From contig NZ_RZMY01000018.1 in NCBI RefSeq assembly GCF_003992615.1, forward strand, positions 1-64,000: a stretch of 64,000 nucleotides of DNA. Direction: 5' to 3'. This document shows positions 9,279 through 17,246 of the stretch, piece after piece. The DNA comes from Flagellimonas beolgyonensis (lineage in GTDB: Bacteria; Bacteroidota; Bacteroidia; Flavobacteriales; Flavobacteriaceae). The notes beneath the pieces were generated by a model. That model had not been told where the DNA came from. It was given only the letters and a program-made list of their open reading frames with translations, and made no database searches. The stretch's first letter is position 1. Every line of letters starts with the position of its first letter. A program made the translations under genes and the position numbers.

Positions 9279-10310
9279 ATGTTGCCATTAAAGCGAATAT
9301 TGTTCATAGGTGTATTCTGGTTGTCCGTGAGTGCTGGATTTGCCCAGCAATCCAATGCCGATCCCAAACTTGGGGTGTACCAGCGAACCTTAAAGTTGAT
9401 GGGCAGCCGATTCGACCTTACGGTGGTGGCGGAAAACCAACAACAAGGAAATGCCTATTTGGACCTGGCCATTGGGGAAATTTCCCGGATAGAGCGATTG
9501 ATTTCATCATGGGATCCCAACTCACAAACCTCGGCCATCAATGCCAATGCGGGCATTGCCCCGGTAAAGGTGGATGCAGAACTCTTTCACTTGATCGAAA
9601 GGGCTTTAAAGATTTCCAAATTGACCCAAGGTGCTTTTGATATCAGTTATGCTTCCATGGATCGCATTTGGAAGTTTGATGGGTCGGTAACCGAGATGCC
9701 CGCTGCAGAGGTAATTCGTCAATCTGTGGAGAAAGTAGGATACCAAAACATTGTTCTGGACAGGGAGAATATGACCGTGTTTTTGAAAAAAGAAGGAATG
9801 AAAATTGGTTTTGGTGCCATTGGAAAGGGCTATGCTGCGGATCGGGCAAAGGAACTTTTGATGAAAAACGGGGTAACCTCCGGTATCATAAATGCATCCG
9901 GCGACCTGGATGCCTGGGGCACCCAACCCGATGGTAAGGATTGGATGGTGGCCATTGTGAATCCGCTGAACAAGGACAAGGTTTTTTCGTGGTTGCCTGT
10001 AAGGGACCAGGCAGTGGTAACCTCCGGCAATTATGAAAAATACATCATTCTGGATGGGCAGCGCTATACCCATATCATCGATCCCCGAACCGGATATCCC
10101 AGTAAAGGAATCCTTAGCGCTACCATTTTTACCAAAAATGCTGAATTGGCAGACGCCTTGGCCACTTCCATTTTTGTTATGGGCGTGGAAACCGGTTTGG
10201 ATTTTGTCAATCAATTGCATGGCGTGGAATGCATCATCGTCGATGAGAACAATACAATCAGTACCTCAAATAACATCAACCTAAAAGAGGTTGGAAAAAA
10301 AAGTAGTTAA
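9279..10310 (+). CDS. apbE: ApbE-type FAD:protein FMN transferase
   Basis: With the ATG at 9279 it is 343 residues with a clear signal peptide (MLPLKRILFIGVFWLSV, cleavage near GFAQ). The other ATG, at 9258, overlaps the thioredoxin gene. Family motifs are present: GFGAIGKGYAADRA, INASGDLDAWG, DPRTGYPSKG and the Mg-binding/catalytic stretch ELADALATSIFVMG. ApbE moves FMN from FAD onto a Ser/Thr of exported redox proteins. Its target is probably in this operon; see the SGAS motifs in the DUF3570 protein. Confidence 0.93.
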   Translation: MLPLKRILFIGVFWLSVSAGFAQQSNADPKLGVYQRTLKLMGSRFDLTVVAENQQQGNAYLDLAIGEISRIERLISSWDPNSQTSAINANAGIAPVKVDAELFHLIERALKISKLTQGAFDISYASMDRIWKFDGSVTEMPAAEVIRQSVEKVGYQNIVLDRENMTVFLKKEGMKIGFGAIGKGYAADRAKELLMKNGVTSGIINASGDLDAWGTQPDGKDWMVAIVNPLNKDKVFSWLPVRDQAVVTSGNYEKYIILDGQRYTHIIDPRTGYPSKGILSATIFTKNAELADALATSIFVMGVETGLDFVNQLHGVECIIVDENNTISTSNNINLKEVGKKSS

Positions 10311-10316
10311 CCCCAT

Positions 10317-10526
10317 ATGAAGAAAATAGTGATTGCCCTATGTAGTCTTACAAGCTTATCGTCCTGCGTGGTTCTGCACGAGTACGATAAAGTGAATATC
10401 AATGATCCGGACATGGTCTTGGCGGATAAAAAACTGGCAAAATTTGAAACAAGTTATCAAGTGTACCGTGAAGGTGCCTCGGGCGGTAATGGAGGAAAAA
10501 CAGGAGGGGGTTGTGGTTGTAATTGA
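10317..10526 (+). CDS. Small DUF4266 lipoprotein with GGGCGCN tail
   Basis: A 69-residue lipoprotein. The lipobox is LSSC (Cys17), followed by a short conserved core (VNINDPDMVLADKKLAKFE) and a glycine-rich C-terminus ending GGGCGCN, with Cys66 and Cys68 spaced C-G-C. This matches DUF4266. The two terminal cysteines in a flexible glycine tail could be a redox or metal-binding site, served by the thioredoxin encoded upstream; that is inference. It lies 6 bases after apbE, and its end overlaps the likely start of the DUF3570 gene. Confidence 0.82.
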   Translation: MKKIVIALCSLTSLSSCVVLHEYDKVNINDPDMVLADKKLAKFETSYQVYREGASGGNGGKTGGGCGCN

Positions 10527-11988
10527 AAAATATGTAAGCAAAGCTTTCTGGTTGATCTTGTTGTTACCCCTTATTGGGATGGCCCAACAGGAAAATGTAA
10601 GTGCCTATAAAAAACGGGTGTTGGAGTCCACGGAAGTGGATATCCTTTCCAGCTATTACGAACAAACCGGAAACAATGCTTCCGTTACAGGAGGTATCGG
10701 TACGGAGCAATTGACCGATGTGGCACCCTCCATTGTGGTGAGTGTGCCTTTAAATGCCGATGACGTACTAAGCGTTGATGTGGGTATCTCTACCTATACT
10801 TCGGCTTCTTCCAGTAATTTGAACCCTTTTGATTTGACGCGTTCGGTAGGTGGTGTGAGCGGCGCCAGTAATAGTGCTCCAGCAACCAATAATGGGTATG
10901 AGGGAGTCATTGGTAGTCCTTGGGTGGCATCATCTGGTGCTTCCCGTCAAGATACTTGGGGAGGAATTACCGTGGGGTATTCGCATAGCTCGGACAGTCG
11001 CGACCAGATTGTAAGTGGCCATGCCTCTTTTGCTTCCGAGTACGATTACGTTTCTGTTGGCTTTGGAGGGGGGTACACAAGACTCTTCAATGAAAAGAAC
11101 ACGGAGGTGAGCCTTAAGGGCAGTGTGTATTTGGATACTTGGCTGCCACGTTATCCCACTGAATTGGACAGCTATCTGGAAGCGGGTGGCAATTTGAACG
11201 GTGGATTTTTTAACGGTGTGGATATTTTGAACGCTGATGGGGAAGTAACAGATAAAAATGGGTCCGAGTCATGGCACCCCATCAATGGATTTGGTTTGAT
11301 TTCGGACAAAAAACGGAACAGCTTCGCACTTTCCGTTTCTTTTTCACAGATTTTGGGCAAAAATACCCAAATGTCCCTTTTTGCCGATGTGGTCAAACAA
11401 CAGGGTTGGCTGGCCAACCCCATGCAACGGGTCTATTTTGCCGATGTCGACAATTATTTTATTGGGAATCCGGCCAGTATTCCAAATTACACGTCGGCAC
11501 AGAATACCGATGTGTTCATGTTGGCGGACGATATGGAGCGACTGCCCGATAGCAGGCTCAAAGTGCCGATTGGTGTTCGGTTGAATCATTATTTTAACGA
11601 AATCCTGACCGTACGCACTTACTACAGGTATTATTTTGATGATTGGGGGTTGCAATCCCATACGGCAAGTGTGGAGGTGCCCATCAAAATTGCACAGAAG
11701 TTTACGCTCTATCCATCGTATCGGTATTACACCCAATCACAGATCGATTATTTCGCTCCTTTTGATTCTCATTTGTCGACCAGCGCATTTTACACTTCGG
11801 ATTTTGATCTTTCCCAGTACGATGCACATCAAATTGGGTTCGGCATCACCTATACAGACATATTTACCAAGTTCCGTACCTGGAAATTTGGACTGAAAAG
11901 TATCGATTTAAAGTATAACAACTATCACCGAACCACCGGGCTGAAGGCCAATTACATCGGGATCGGTTTCAAATTTGAAACGGACTGA
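10489..11988 (+). CDS. DUF3570 predicted outer-membrane barrel protein
   Basis: A ~500-residue exported protein with many alternating beta strands and aromatic strand ends, matching DUF3570. The start is uncertain. ATG 10489 gives an acidic n-region, whereas GTG 10513 gives a more usual signal peptide (VVIEKYVSKAFWLILLLPLI, then GMAQ). Both overlap the DUF4266 gene. SGAS occurs twice, at 10858-10869 and 10933-10944. This resembles the core of ApbE flavinylation sites (D-x-x-[ST]-G-A-[ST]), and the operon encodes ApbE. Whether it carries FMN is untested. Confidence 0.82.
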   Translation: MEEKQEGVVVVIEKYVSKAFWLILLLPLIGMAQQENVSAYKKRVLESTEVDILSSYYEQTGNNASVTGGIGTEQLTDVAPSIVVSVPLNADDVLSVDVGISTYTSASSSNLNPFDLTRSVGGVSGASNSAPATNNGYEGVIGSPWVASSGASRQDTWGGITVGYSHSSDSRDQIVSGHASFASEYDYVSVGFGGGYTRLFNEKNTEVSLKGSVYLDTWLPRYPTELDSYLEAGGNLNGGFFNGVDILNADGEVTDKNGSESWHPINGFGLISDKKRNSFALSVSFSQILGKNTQMSLFADVVKQQGWLANPMQRVYFADVDNYFIGNPASIPNYTSAQNTDVFMLADDMERLPDSRLKVPIGVRLNHYFNEILTVRTYYRYYFDDWGLQSHTASVEVPIKIAQKFTLYPSYRYYTQSQIDYFAPFDSHLSTSAFYTSDFDLSQYDAHQIGFGITYTDIFTKFRTWKFGLKSIDLKYNNYHRTTGLKANYIGIGFKFETD

Positions 11989-12040
11989 CACGGTTTTTAT
12001 GCCATAAAGTTACTTAAAGTGTTGATTCAATAATAAAGAC

Positions 12041-14011
12041 ATGATACGAAAGATTTTCACTTCACGTTTTGCCATCATCAATGCATTTGCATTGTTGTTT
12101 CTTGCGGTTTCATTTGTTGTACGTACCCTGTTCTTCCTTTGGGATATTTCGCAAGTGGACCATTCGTTTTTGGGTGTGATCAAAGTTTTCCTCATAGGCT
12201 TCTTTTTCGATTTGGGGACCATTTCATTCTTCTATATGGTGGGTGCCCTCTATTTTCTACTGGTGCCAAGAAAGTTTTATGGCTCCATATTGGATAGGGT
12301 CATCAGTTATTTTGGATTGGCCGTAGGGCTATTGATCGTTTATTTCTCCTTTTTTGCAGAGATCACCTTTTGGGACGAGTTTCAAAGGCGCTTCAACTTT
12401 ATAGCTGTCGACTACTTGATATACACCTACGAAGTGGTCAAAAACATCAATGAATCCTATCCATTGCCGTTGCTGATCGGGGGTATGGTACTTTTGGTGG
12501 TGTTGACCATTTGGATATTCAAGCGCAAAGGGGTGTTCAAAAGTGCTTTTGGTTCGGCAACCACCTTTCGTCAAAAATTGGTGCCCACCAGTATTGGTCT
12601 GGCCATAATGGTGTTTTTTAGTGCGGTCATCGAAAATGAAAATGCGGAAACATCGAACAATCGTTACAACAATGAGTTGTCGAAGGCCGGTATTTATTCC
12701 TTTTTTGCCGCTTTTCGGAACAACAAACTAAGCTACACTGAATTTTACAGCACCATTTCCGAGAAAAAGGCCCTTAAAAATGTGCAGGAACATGTGGCCA
12801 ATCCAACCGATAGTTTACTGGCACCCGATTCAGGCATTTTACGCGAAGTAGGGGGAACATCGGAGCAGCAGCCCAATGTTATTTTAATATGTGTGGAAAG
12901 TTTGAGCGCCAAGTTTTTGGGTGTTTTTGGCAATCCGGACCGTTTGACCCCCAACTTGGATGCGTTGGCACGGACGGAAACCTATTTTTCGAATTTGTTT
13001 GCCACCGGTACCCGAACGGTGCGGGGCATGGAGGCTATTACCCTGAGCATACCACCGACACCCGGCAGGAGTATTGTGAAAAGGGAGGTAAACCAAAACC
13101 TGTTTACAATCGGGGAGGTCTTCAAGCAAAAGGGATATAGCCGAACGTTCTTTTATGGGGGCGATGGCTATTTCGATAATATGGACAAATTCTTCAGTGG
13201 CAACGGATTCGATATTGTAGATCGTGGCCGAGGTTTTTTACCATCAGGAGATATTGTTACCACCCGAAAGAACATCGAGGATGATGAGGTTACTTTCGAG
13301 AATGCCTGGGGTGTTTGCGATGAGGATATCTTCAACAAGGTTTTGAAGGAGGCGGATGCATCGGCCGACCAAGGCAAACCCTTCTTTGATTTTATCATGA
13401 CCACCTCCAACCATAAGCCATATACCTATCCCGAAGGAAAAATTGATATCCCATCGGGTTCGGGCAGGAATGGGGCCGTAAAGTATACCGATTTTGCCAT
13501 TGGACAATTCTTGAAGGAAGCACGGACCAAACCTTGGTACGCCAATACGGTTATTGTGATCATGGCCGACCATTGTGCCAGTAGTGCCGGTAGGTGGGAG
13601 TTGGATGTGGCCAATTATCGAATTCCGGCCATTATCGTCAATTTGGGCGATGGGCAAAAGGGCGAGATCCAAAAACAATGTTCGCAGATCGATGTGATGC
13701 CCACCCTGTTCTCCATGTTGGGATGGCACTACGACTCCAACTTTTTTGGCAGGGATGTATTTTCACTACCAGCGGATGAAGAAAGGGCCTTTATTGGGAA
13801 CTATCGAAAGTTGGGACTCTTAAAATCCAATACGTTGATGGTGTTGGCCGATGGTAAATCTGCCAACGAATACACCTGGGATAGCCAGGACAACAGTTTG
13901 GAAAAAATACCCACGGACAACGCTTTTTTGAACGAAACCATTTCCTATTACCAAGTCGCCGATTTCCTGTATAACCATGGGGGGCTGGAACTTAAAGGCG
14001 CCAACCGATGA
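12041..14011 (+). CDS. LTA synthase-like sulfatase-fold phospho-headgroup transferase
   Basis: A 656-residue protein with about five N-terminal membrane helices (within residues 10-200) and a periplasmic alkaline-phosphatase/sulfatase-fold domain. Visible site residues include Glu286 (VILICVESLSAKFLG), a Thr nucleophile in the FATGTRTVRGMEA stretch (about 324-326), YGGDGYFDNMDKFF, and the metal pair in IVIMADHCASS. The family includes LtaS, OpgB and related enzymes that move a phospho-headgroup from a phospholipid and leave diacylglycerol. The next gene is a diacylglycerol kinase overlapping by 4 bases, which fits recycling of that product. The acceptor is unknown. Confidence 0.85.
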   Translation: MIRKIFTSRFAIINAFALLFLAVSFVVRTLFFLWDISQVDHSFLGVIKVFLIGFFFDLGTISFFYMVGALYFLLVPRKFYGSILDRVISYFGLAVGLLIVYFSFFAEITFWDEFQRRFNFIAVDYLIYTYEVVKNINESYPLPLLIGGMVLLVVLTIWIFKRKGVFKSAFGSATTFRQKLVPTSIGLAIMVFFSAVIENENAETSNNRYNNELSKAGIYSFFAAFRNNKLSYTEFYSTISEKKALKNVQEHVANPTDSLLAPDSGILREVGGTSEQQPNVILICVESLSAKFLGVFGNPDRLTPNLDALARTETYFSNLFATGTRTVRGMEAITLSIPPTPGRSIVKREVNQNLFTIGEVFKQKGYSRTFFYGGDGYFDNMDKFFSGNGFDIVDRGRGFLPSGDIVTTRKNIEDDEVTFENAWGVCDEDIFNKVLKEADASADQGKPFFDFIMTTSNHKPYTYPEGKIDIPSGSGRNGAVKYTDFAIGQFLKEARTKPWYANTVIVIMADHCASSAGRWELDVANYRIPAIIVNLGDGQKGEIQKQCSQIDVMPTLFSMLGWHYDSNFFGRDVFSLPADEERAFIGNYRKLGLLKSNTLMVLADGKSANEYTWDSQDNSLEKIPTDNAFLNETISYYQVADFLYNHGGLELKGANR

Positions 14012-14898
14012 ACAAGCTCCATTTTATAGTAAATCCCATTGCGGGAAAAGGGCAGGCTGTGTTGGACGAAGCATTTTTGACCAAGCATTTCACGGACGAC
14101 AACAACCAAATTGCAGTAAGTGTTTCGGAGTATCCGGGCCATGCCACCCTTTTGGCCAAGGAGGCCCTGGAGGCCGGGGCCGATACCATTGTGGCCTGTG
14201 GGGGCGATGGCACCATCAATGAGGTGGCTTCCTGTTTGGTGCACAGCCATGCCAAACTTGGCATTGTTCCCCTAGGCTCCGGAAATGGCCTGGCGGAATC
14301 CTTGAAAATTCCAAGAAATGTCCCAAAGGCGTTGCAAGTGATCAAGACCCAATCCGAAAAGAAAATAGATGTGGCCACGGTAAATGGAAAACCATTTTTC
14401 AGCAATATGGGCATAGGTTTCGATGCCCAGGTCATATCGTACTACAATGCCTCGGGCCACCGAAGGATGTGGGCCTATTTCAAGGCATTTTTCAAATCGT
14501 TGCGAACCTTTAAAAATGAAGGGGAAATGCAAGTGGAGCTGGATGGTAAAAAGTTTAGGACACAACCCTTTTTATTTTTTGTGTCCAATTCCAAGATCAT
14601 GGGGTACGATATCTCCTTGACCCGTATGGCCTCGCTGCAAGATGGAATTTTGGATGTGGTGGTCATTGATGCGATGGGTAGGTTGCACATCTTGTTTATG
14701 GGCCTGTTGGTATTGCTGCACCTGAACAAATATTTGAAAAGAATACACTACTATAAAACCAAACGATTGCGGGTTTTGTTCAAGGATAAGGCGAATACCC
14801 ATTTGATGCAGGCAGATGGGGAACTGCACCAACTCCAAACCAAGGAAATGGTGGTTGGGGTGGAGCAGGGGGCCTTAAAGGTGTTGTGTCCGGTATGA
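14008..14898 (+). CDS. Diacylglycerol kinase-family lipid kinase (YegS/DgkB type)
   Basis: A 296-residue soluble lipid kinase. An N-terminal NPIAGKG nucleotide-binding turn, the hallmark CGGDGTINEV, and LGIVPLGSGNGLAESL mark the DAGK catalytic domain. The C-terminal beta domain carries MQADGE. The start overlaps the preceding stop (ATGA), so it is translationally coupled to the LtaS-like gene. The likely role is phosphorylation of diacylglycerol to phosphatidic acid at the inner membrane. Sphingoid or related lipids are possible alternative substrates in Bacteroidota. Confidence 0.88.
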   Translation: MNKLHFIVNPIAGKGQAVLDEAFLTKHFTDDNNQIAVSVSEYPGHATLLAKEALEAGADTIVACGGDGTINEVASCLVHSHAKLGIVPLGSGNGLAESLKIPRNVPKALQVIKTQSEKKIDVATVNGKPFFSNMGIGFDAQVISYYNASGHRRMWAYFKAFFKSLRTFKNEGEMQVELDGKKFRTQPFLFFVSNSKIMGYDISLTRMASLQDGILDVVVIDAMGRLHILFMGLLVLLHLNKYLKRIHYYKTKRLRVLFKDKANTHLMQADGELHQLQTKEMVVGVEQGALKVLCPV

Positions 14899-14990
14899 TC
14901 CCTTTTTTGACTTGTATTTCCGATTGGCCCAGCGGTTGAAAAACGTATTCAATTTGGCAAAAGGAATACCCGAATTTCCGAAGTATTCAA

Positions 14991-14998
14991 TACCTTTG
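14991..14998 (+). promoter_or_regulatory. -7 box likely serving queD
   Basis: TACCTTTG followed by GC fits the Bacteroidota -7 consensus, about 48 bases before the queD ATG. No TTG is at the ideal upstream spacing. Confidence 0.42.
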
Positions 14999-15045
14999 CA
15001 GCCCTGAATGTCCCAAACGGATTTCAGTACCAATTGCTTTGCAGT

Positions 15046-15456
15046 ATGATCGCCACCATTTGTAGAAAGGCCCATTTTAATGCCGCGCACAGGCTCCACA
15101 ATCCCAAGTGGAGCGATGAAAAGAACAGGGAAGTTTTTGGAAAGTGCAACAGTCCGAGCTTTCATGGCCATAACTTTGAGCTCGAAGTGCGGATCAGGGG
15201 CGAAGTGGATCCCGATACGGGTTTTGTGATGGATTTGGCCGATTTGGGCGTTTTGATCAAGCAAGAGGTCGAAGATCGTTTCGATCACAAGAACCTGAAC
15301 GAAGACTGCCCGGAGTTTGCCGATTTGTTGCCCACCACGGAATATTTTGTGAAGGTGATCTACGATATTCTAAAACCGAAGCTGAAAAAAGGGCAGTTGC
15401 TGCACATTACCTTGCAGGAAACCGCAAAGAATTCGGCGGAGTATGGAGATTGGTAA
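15046..15456 (+). CDS. queD: 6-pyruvoyl-tetrahydropterin/6-carboxytetrahydropterin synthase-family protein
   Basis: With the ATG at 15046 it is 136 residues. Zinc ligands are the His in FNAAHRL and the HGH of SFHGHNFELEV, and the catalytic Cys lies in FGKCNSPS. The later TTEYF and LQET segments are also family features. QueD converts dihydroneopterin triphosphate to 6-carboxytetrahydropterin, the second step of queuosine/7-deazaguanine synthesis. A TTG at 15034 would add four residues and is less likely. No other queuosine gene is nearby. No preQ1-like riboswitch was recognised upstream. Confidence 0.88.
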   Translation: MIATICRKAHFNAAHRLHNPKWSDEKNREVFGKCNSPSFHGHNFELEVRIRGEVDPDTGFVMDLADLGVLIKQEVEDRFDHKNLNEDCPEFADLLPTTEYFVKVIYDILKPKLKKGQLLHITLQETAKNSAEYGDW

Positions 15457-15485
15457 TAATTTCCGATATTGCACCACTTTTTAAT

Positions 15486-15691
15486 GGGATATTAGCTCAG
15501 TTGCCTGCCCGCCGTACGAAGTAAATTTGGAGTGTTAGCTCAGTTGGTTTAGAGCACCGCCTTGACAGGGCGGGGGTCGTTGGTTCGAATCCAATACACT
15601 CCACTAAGGCAGGCGGGGTTTAGAGCGTTCCGAAAGCTTTCGGAAAGGTCACTGGCCTGCCGGCAGGCAGGTTCGAATCCAGTATATCCCA
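15486..15691 (+). pseudogene. tRNA gene broken by palindromic repeats and a nested tRNA
   Basis: The ends form a perfect tRNA acceptor (GGGATAT at 15486-15492, ATATCCC-A at 15684-15691), with a D-arm start AGCTCAGTTG and a T-loop TTCGAATCCAGT. The body is interrupted at three places. In the D-loop (15504-15617), 114 bases containing the intact tRNA-Val are flanked by cctgccc/ggcagg-type repeats. In the anticodon arm, TTCCG/CGGAA pair but close an 8-base palindromic loop AAAGCTTT with no U33. In the T-arm, 16 bases cctgccggcaggcagg split ACTGG from its loop. It cannot encode a normal tRNA, and its original identity is lost. Confidence 0.75.
15529..15603 (+). tRNA. tRNA-Val (anticodon GAC)
   Basis: A complete cloverleaf. 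The acceptor GGAGTGT/ACACTCC is perfect, the D-stem is GCTC/GAGC, the anticodon stem CCGCC/GGCGG closes the loop TTGACAG with anticodon GAC (valine), and the T-stem GTTGG/CCAAT surrounds TTCGAAT. The discriminator is A, and the 3' CCA is not encoded. It lies entirely inside the D-loop of the broken tRNA around it. Confidence 0.93.
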
Positions 15692-15697
15692 CTTTTT

Positions 15698-15859
15698 CTA
15701 CTCGTATTTAGACACCCTTTTTCTTAGTTTTTGATTGATACGCTCCAAGCGTTCGTTTTGGTACCGCAATCGGCCCACTATCTTTTGCAGGGCCTGAAGA
15801 CTTTCTTGTTGTAGGCCAATGATCTGTTCCAGGTCGGATTTGGTGAATTCTTTTGCCAT
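15698..15859 (-). CDS. 53-residue predicted coiled-coil protein
   Basis: A short minus-strand frame beginning MAKEFTKSDLEQIIGLQQES and ending in KYE. The middle is a strongly helical, charged heptad-like stretch (LQALQKIVGRLRYQNERLER) followed by basic residues, so it is probably a small dimeric coiled coil. An alternative in-frame ATG six bases upstream (15865) adds two residues. It ends just after the broken tRNA and is divergent from the small XRE regulator, so the two may form a regulatory pair. I do not recognise a family. Confidence 0.5.
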   Translation of the reverse strand: MAKEFTKSDLEQIIGLQQESLQALQKIVGRLRYQNERLERINQKLRKRVSKYE

Positions 15860-16022
15860 AATCATGTTTTTGATCATTAAAAATCTTTAAAAGTTTATTT
15901 ATCTCCCAATAAAGCATATCAAAGTTATGTAAAGATTTTTAAAACACCCAATAAAGCATATTTTAATACTAATAACATTTATTTTTCTTACTTAATTTTA
16001 AAGTGAAATCATTGCATTTGCT

Positions 16023-16229
16023 ATGGATAAACCAGTCTATAATAGAGTTAAGGCAGTTTTGGCTGAAAAGGGGAAAACCAACAATTGGTTGGCAGATCAA
16101 TTGGGCATGAATACAAATACCATCTCGAAATGGTGTAGGAATGATATGCAACCGAGGGTCGAAACTTTATTCCAGATTGCTAAGGTTTTGGATGTGGATG
16201 TACGAGAACTTTTGGTCTCGACCAAGTAG
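16023..16229 (+). CDS. Small XRE-family helix-turn-helix regulator
   Basis: A 68-residue protein that is almost entirely one Cro/C1-type HTH domain. Helices run through NRVKAVLAEKGKTNNWLADQLG, the turn is at GMNTNTISKWCRN, and the tail is FQIAKVLDVDVRELL. Single-domain XRE proteins of this size are common in Bacteroidota near mobile or accessory genes. It is divergent from the 53-residue coiled-coil gene and precedes an AT-rich cassette-like gene. Its targets are unknown. Confidence 0.82.
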   Translation: MDKPVYNRVKAVLAEKGKTNNWLADQLGMNTNTISKWCRNDMQPRVETLFQIAKVLDVDVRELLVSTK

Positions 16230-16332
16230 GGATCAATAAACGATGATCAAATACATCGATAGTATGCCATTTTGGGGGTATATGGATGTATTGTATGTTT
16301 ATATTAAAAAGTTGTAAAGCATTTAACAAAAA

Positions 16333-17139
16333 ATGAAGTTTAACCAATTTATTCTTTTAACAATCTTACTTTTTTCTTGCCAACAGAAAAAGAAAGAGAA
16401 TATGGAATCAATTGTCGAATTGGAAAAAAAAATTGAACAAAATAAAACTGAAAGAGTAGAAAACAAGACAATTGAATTAGAAAAAAGAGTTATAGGATTT
16501 GACACAATTAACATCTTTCCAAAGGACACAATTATTAACTCTTGGAATTTGGCTTTCAAACAAATAAACGAATCTGACTTTAAAGCTCAAATCAGGAAAC
16601 AAGTAACAACCTTATTTGAGCAAGACAACACCAGTGAATTTTTGATTAAAATTGACTCTTGCTACTACTTGACTTTAAATTCAAAAGAAAAAGACACACT
16701 TTGTAATTTTGACGATGGAGAATATCACGAAAAATATTCTTTAATAGGGTTTTCAAAAAAAACTAACACATTAATTTTTGACTGGGAAAATTGGGAAGAG
16801 GCGCATCCTATTCTGATAAATCTGAATGAAAATAAACACTGGATTTTATGTCCAGAATATGAGATTTCACCAGACCAAAGTTGGGTAACAACATTTTCTA
16901 ATTATATCGACAATCCTATTTACGAAGAGAACGAACTATTTCTATACGAACTTACCAAGAATTCTGTAAATGAAATTTATCGTTTTTCTAATGAAAACTA
17001 TGGAGTTTTTGCAGTTAGATGGACTGATACAAATACAATAATAATTGAATTAAAAAAGGTTGATTTTGAAAGTTTTAAAGCTACAGAATCTTACTTTTTC
17101 AAACTAACAAAAACGCTTTACAACAATGGCTATAAGTAA
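16333..17139 (+). CDS. AT-rich cassette-like lipoprotein of unknown function
   Basis: A 268-residue predicted lipoprotein (signal MKFNQFILLTILLFSC, then a lysine-rich stretch and a charged coiled-coil-like region to about residue 55). The rest is a soluble domain I do not recognise. Base composition is visibly more AT-rich than the housekeeping neighbours, suggesting transfer. The last codons (NNGYK then TAA) lie inside the left arm of an attC-like inverted repeat at 17121-17246, the arrangement expected of a gene cassette. No integrase is present. Function unknown. Confidence 0.7.
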   Translation: MKFNQFILLTILLFSCQQKKKENMESIVELEKKIEQNKTERVENKTIELEKRVIGFDTINIFPKDTIINSWNLAFKQINESDFKAQIRKQVTTLFEQDNTSEFLIKIDSCYYLTLNSKEKDTLCNFDDGEYHEKYSLIGFSKKTNTLIFDWENWEEAHPILINLNENKHWILCPEYEISPDQSWVTTFSNYIDNPIYEENELFLYELTKNSVNEIYRFSNENYGVFAVRWTDTNTIIIELKKVDFESFKATESYFFKLTKTLYNNGYK

Positions 17140-17246
17140 TTGCTTGTTCTCGCCTACTTCTGAAAATCCTCGCGGATTTTCAGTTTGGTGTGTACTTGGA
17201 AAGTTAAGTGCTAACACAAGCAACTACTCATAGCCAAGGCCGTTGG
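17121..17246 (+). repeat. attC-like imperfect inverted repeat
   Basis: The left arm GGCTATAAGTAATTGCTTGT and the right arm (read in reverse complement) GGCTATGAGTAGTTGCTTGT differ at two of 20 positions. CAAC flanks the left arm and CGTTGG the right. An internal perfect palindrome CTGAAAATCC-TCGC-GGATTTTCAG lies at 17160-17183. The layout (outer imperfect arms, bulged positions, GTT-type right end, immediately after a gene) resembles integron attC sites, although GTTGGCA departs from the usual GTTRRRY. Confidence 0.55.

Noticed and set aside
14899..15045. preQ1 riboswitch before queD
   Set aside because: No matching hairpin plus A-rich tail was seen.
14875..15288. Minus-strand ORF of 137 codons across the dgk-queD gap
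   Set aside because: It overlaps the clear queD gene and the queD -7 box. Only its last ~45 codons lie in the gap and they have no ATG there, so I treat it as a shadow.
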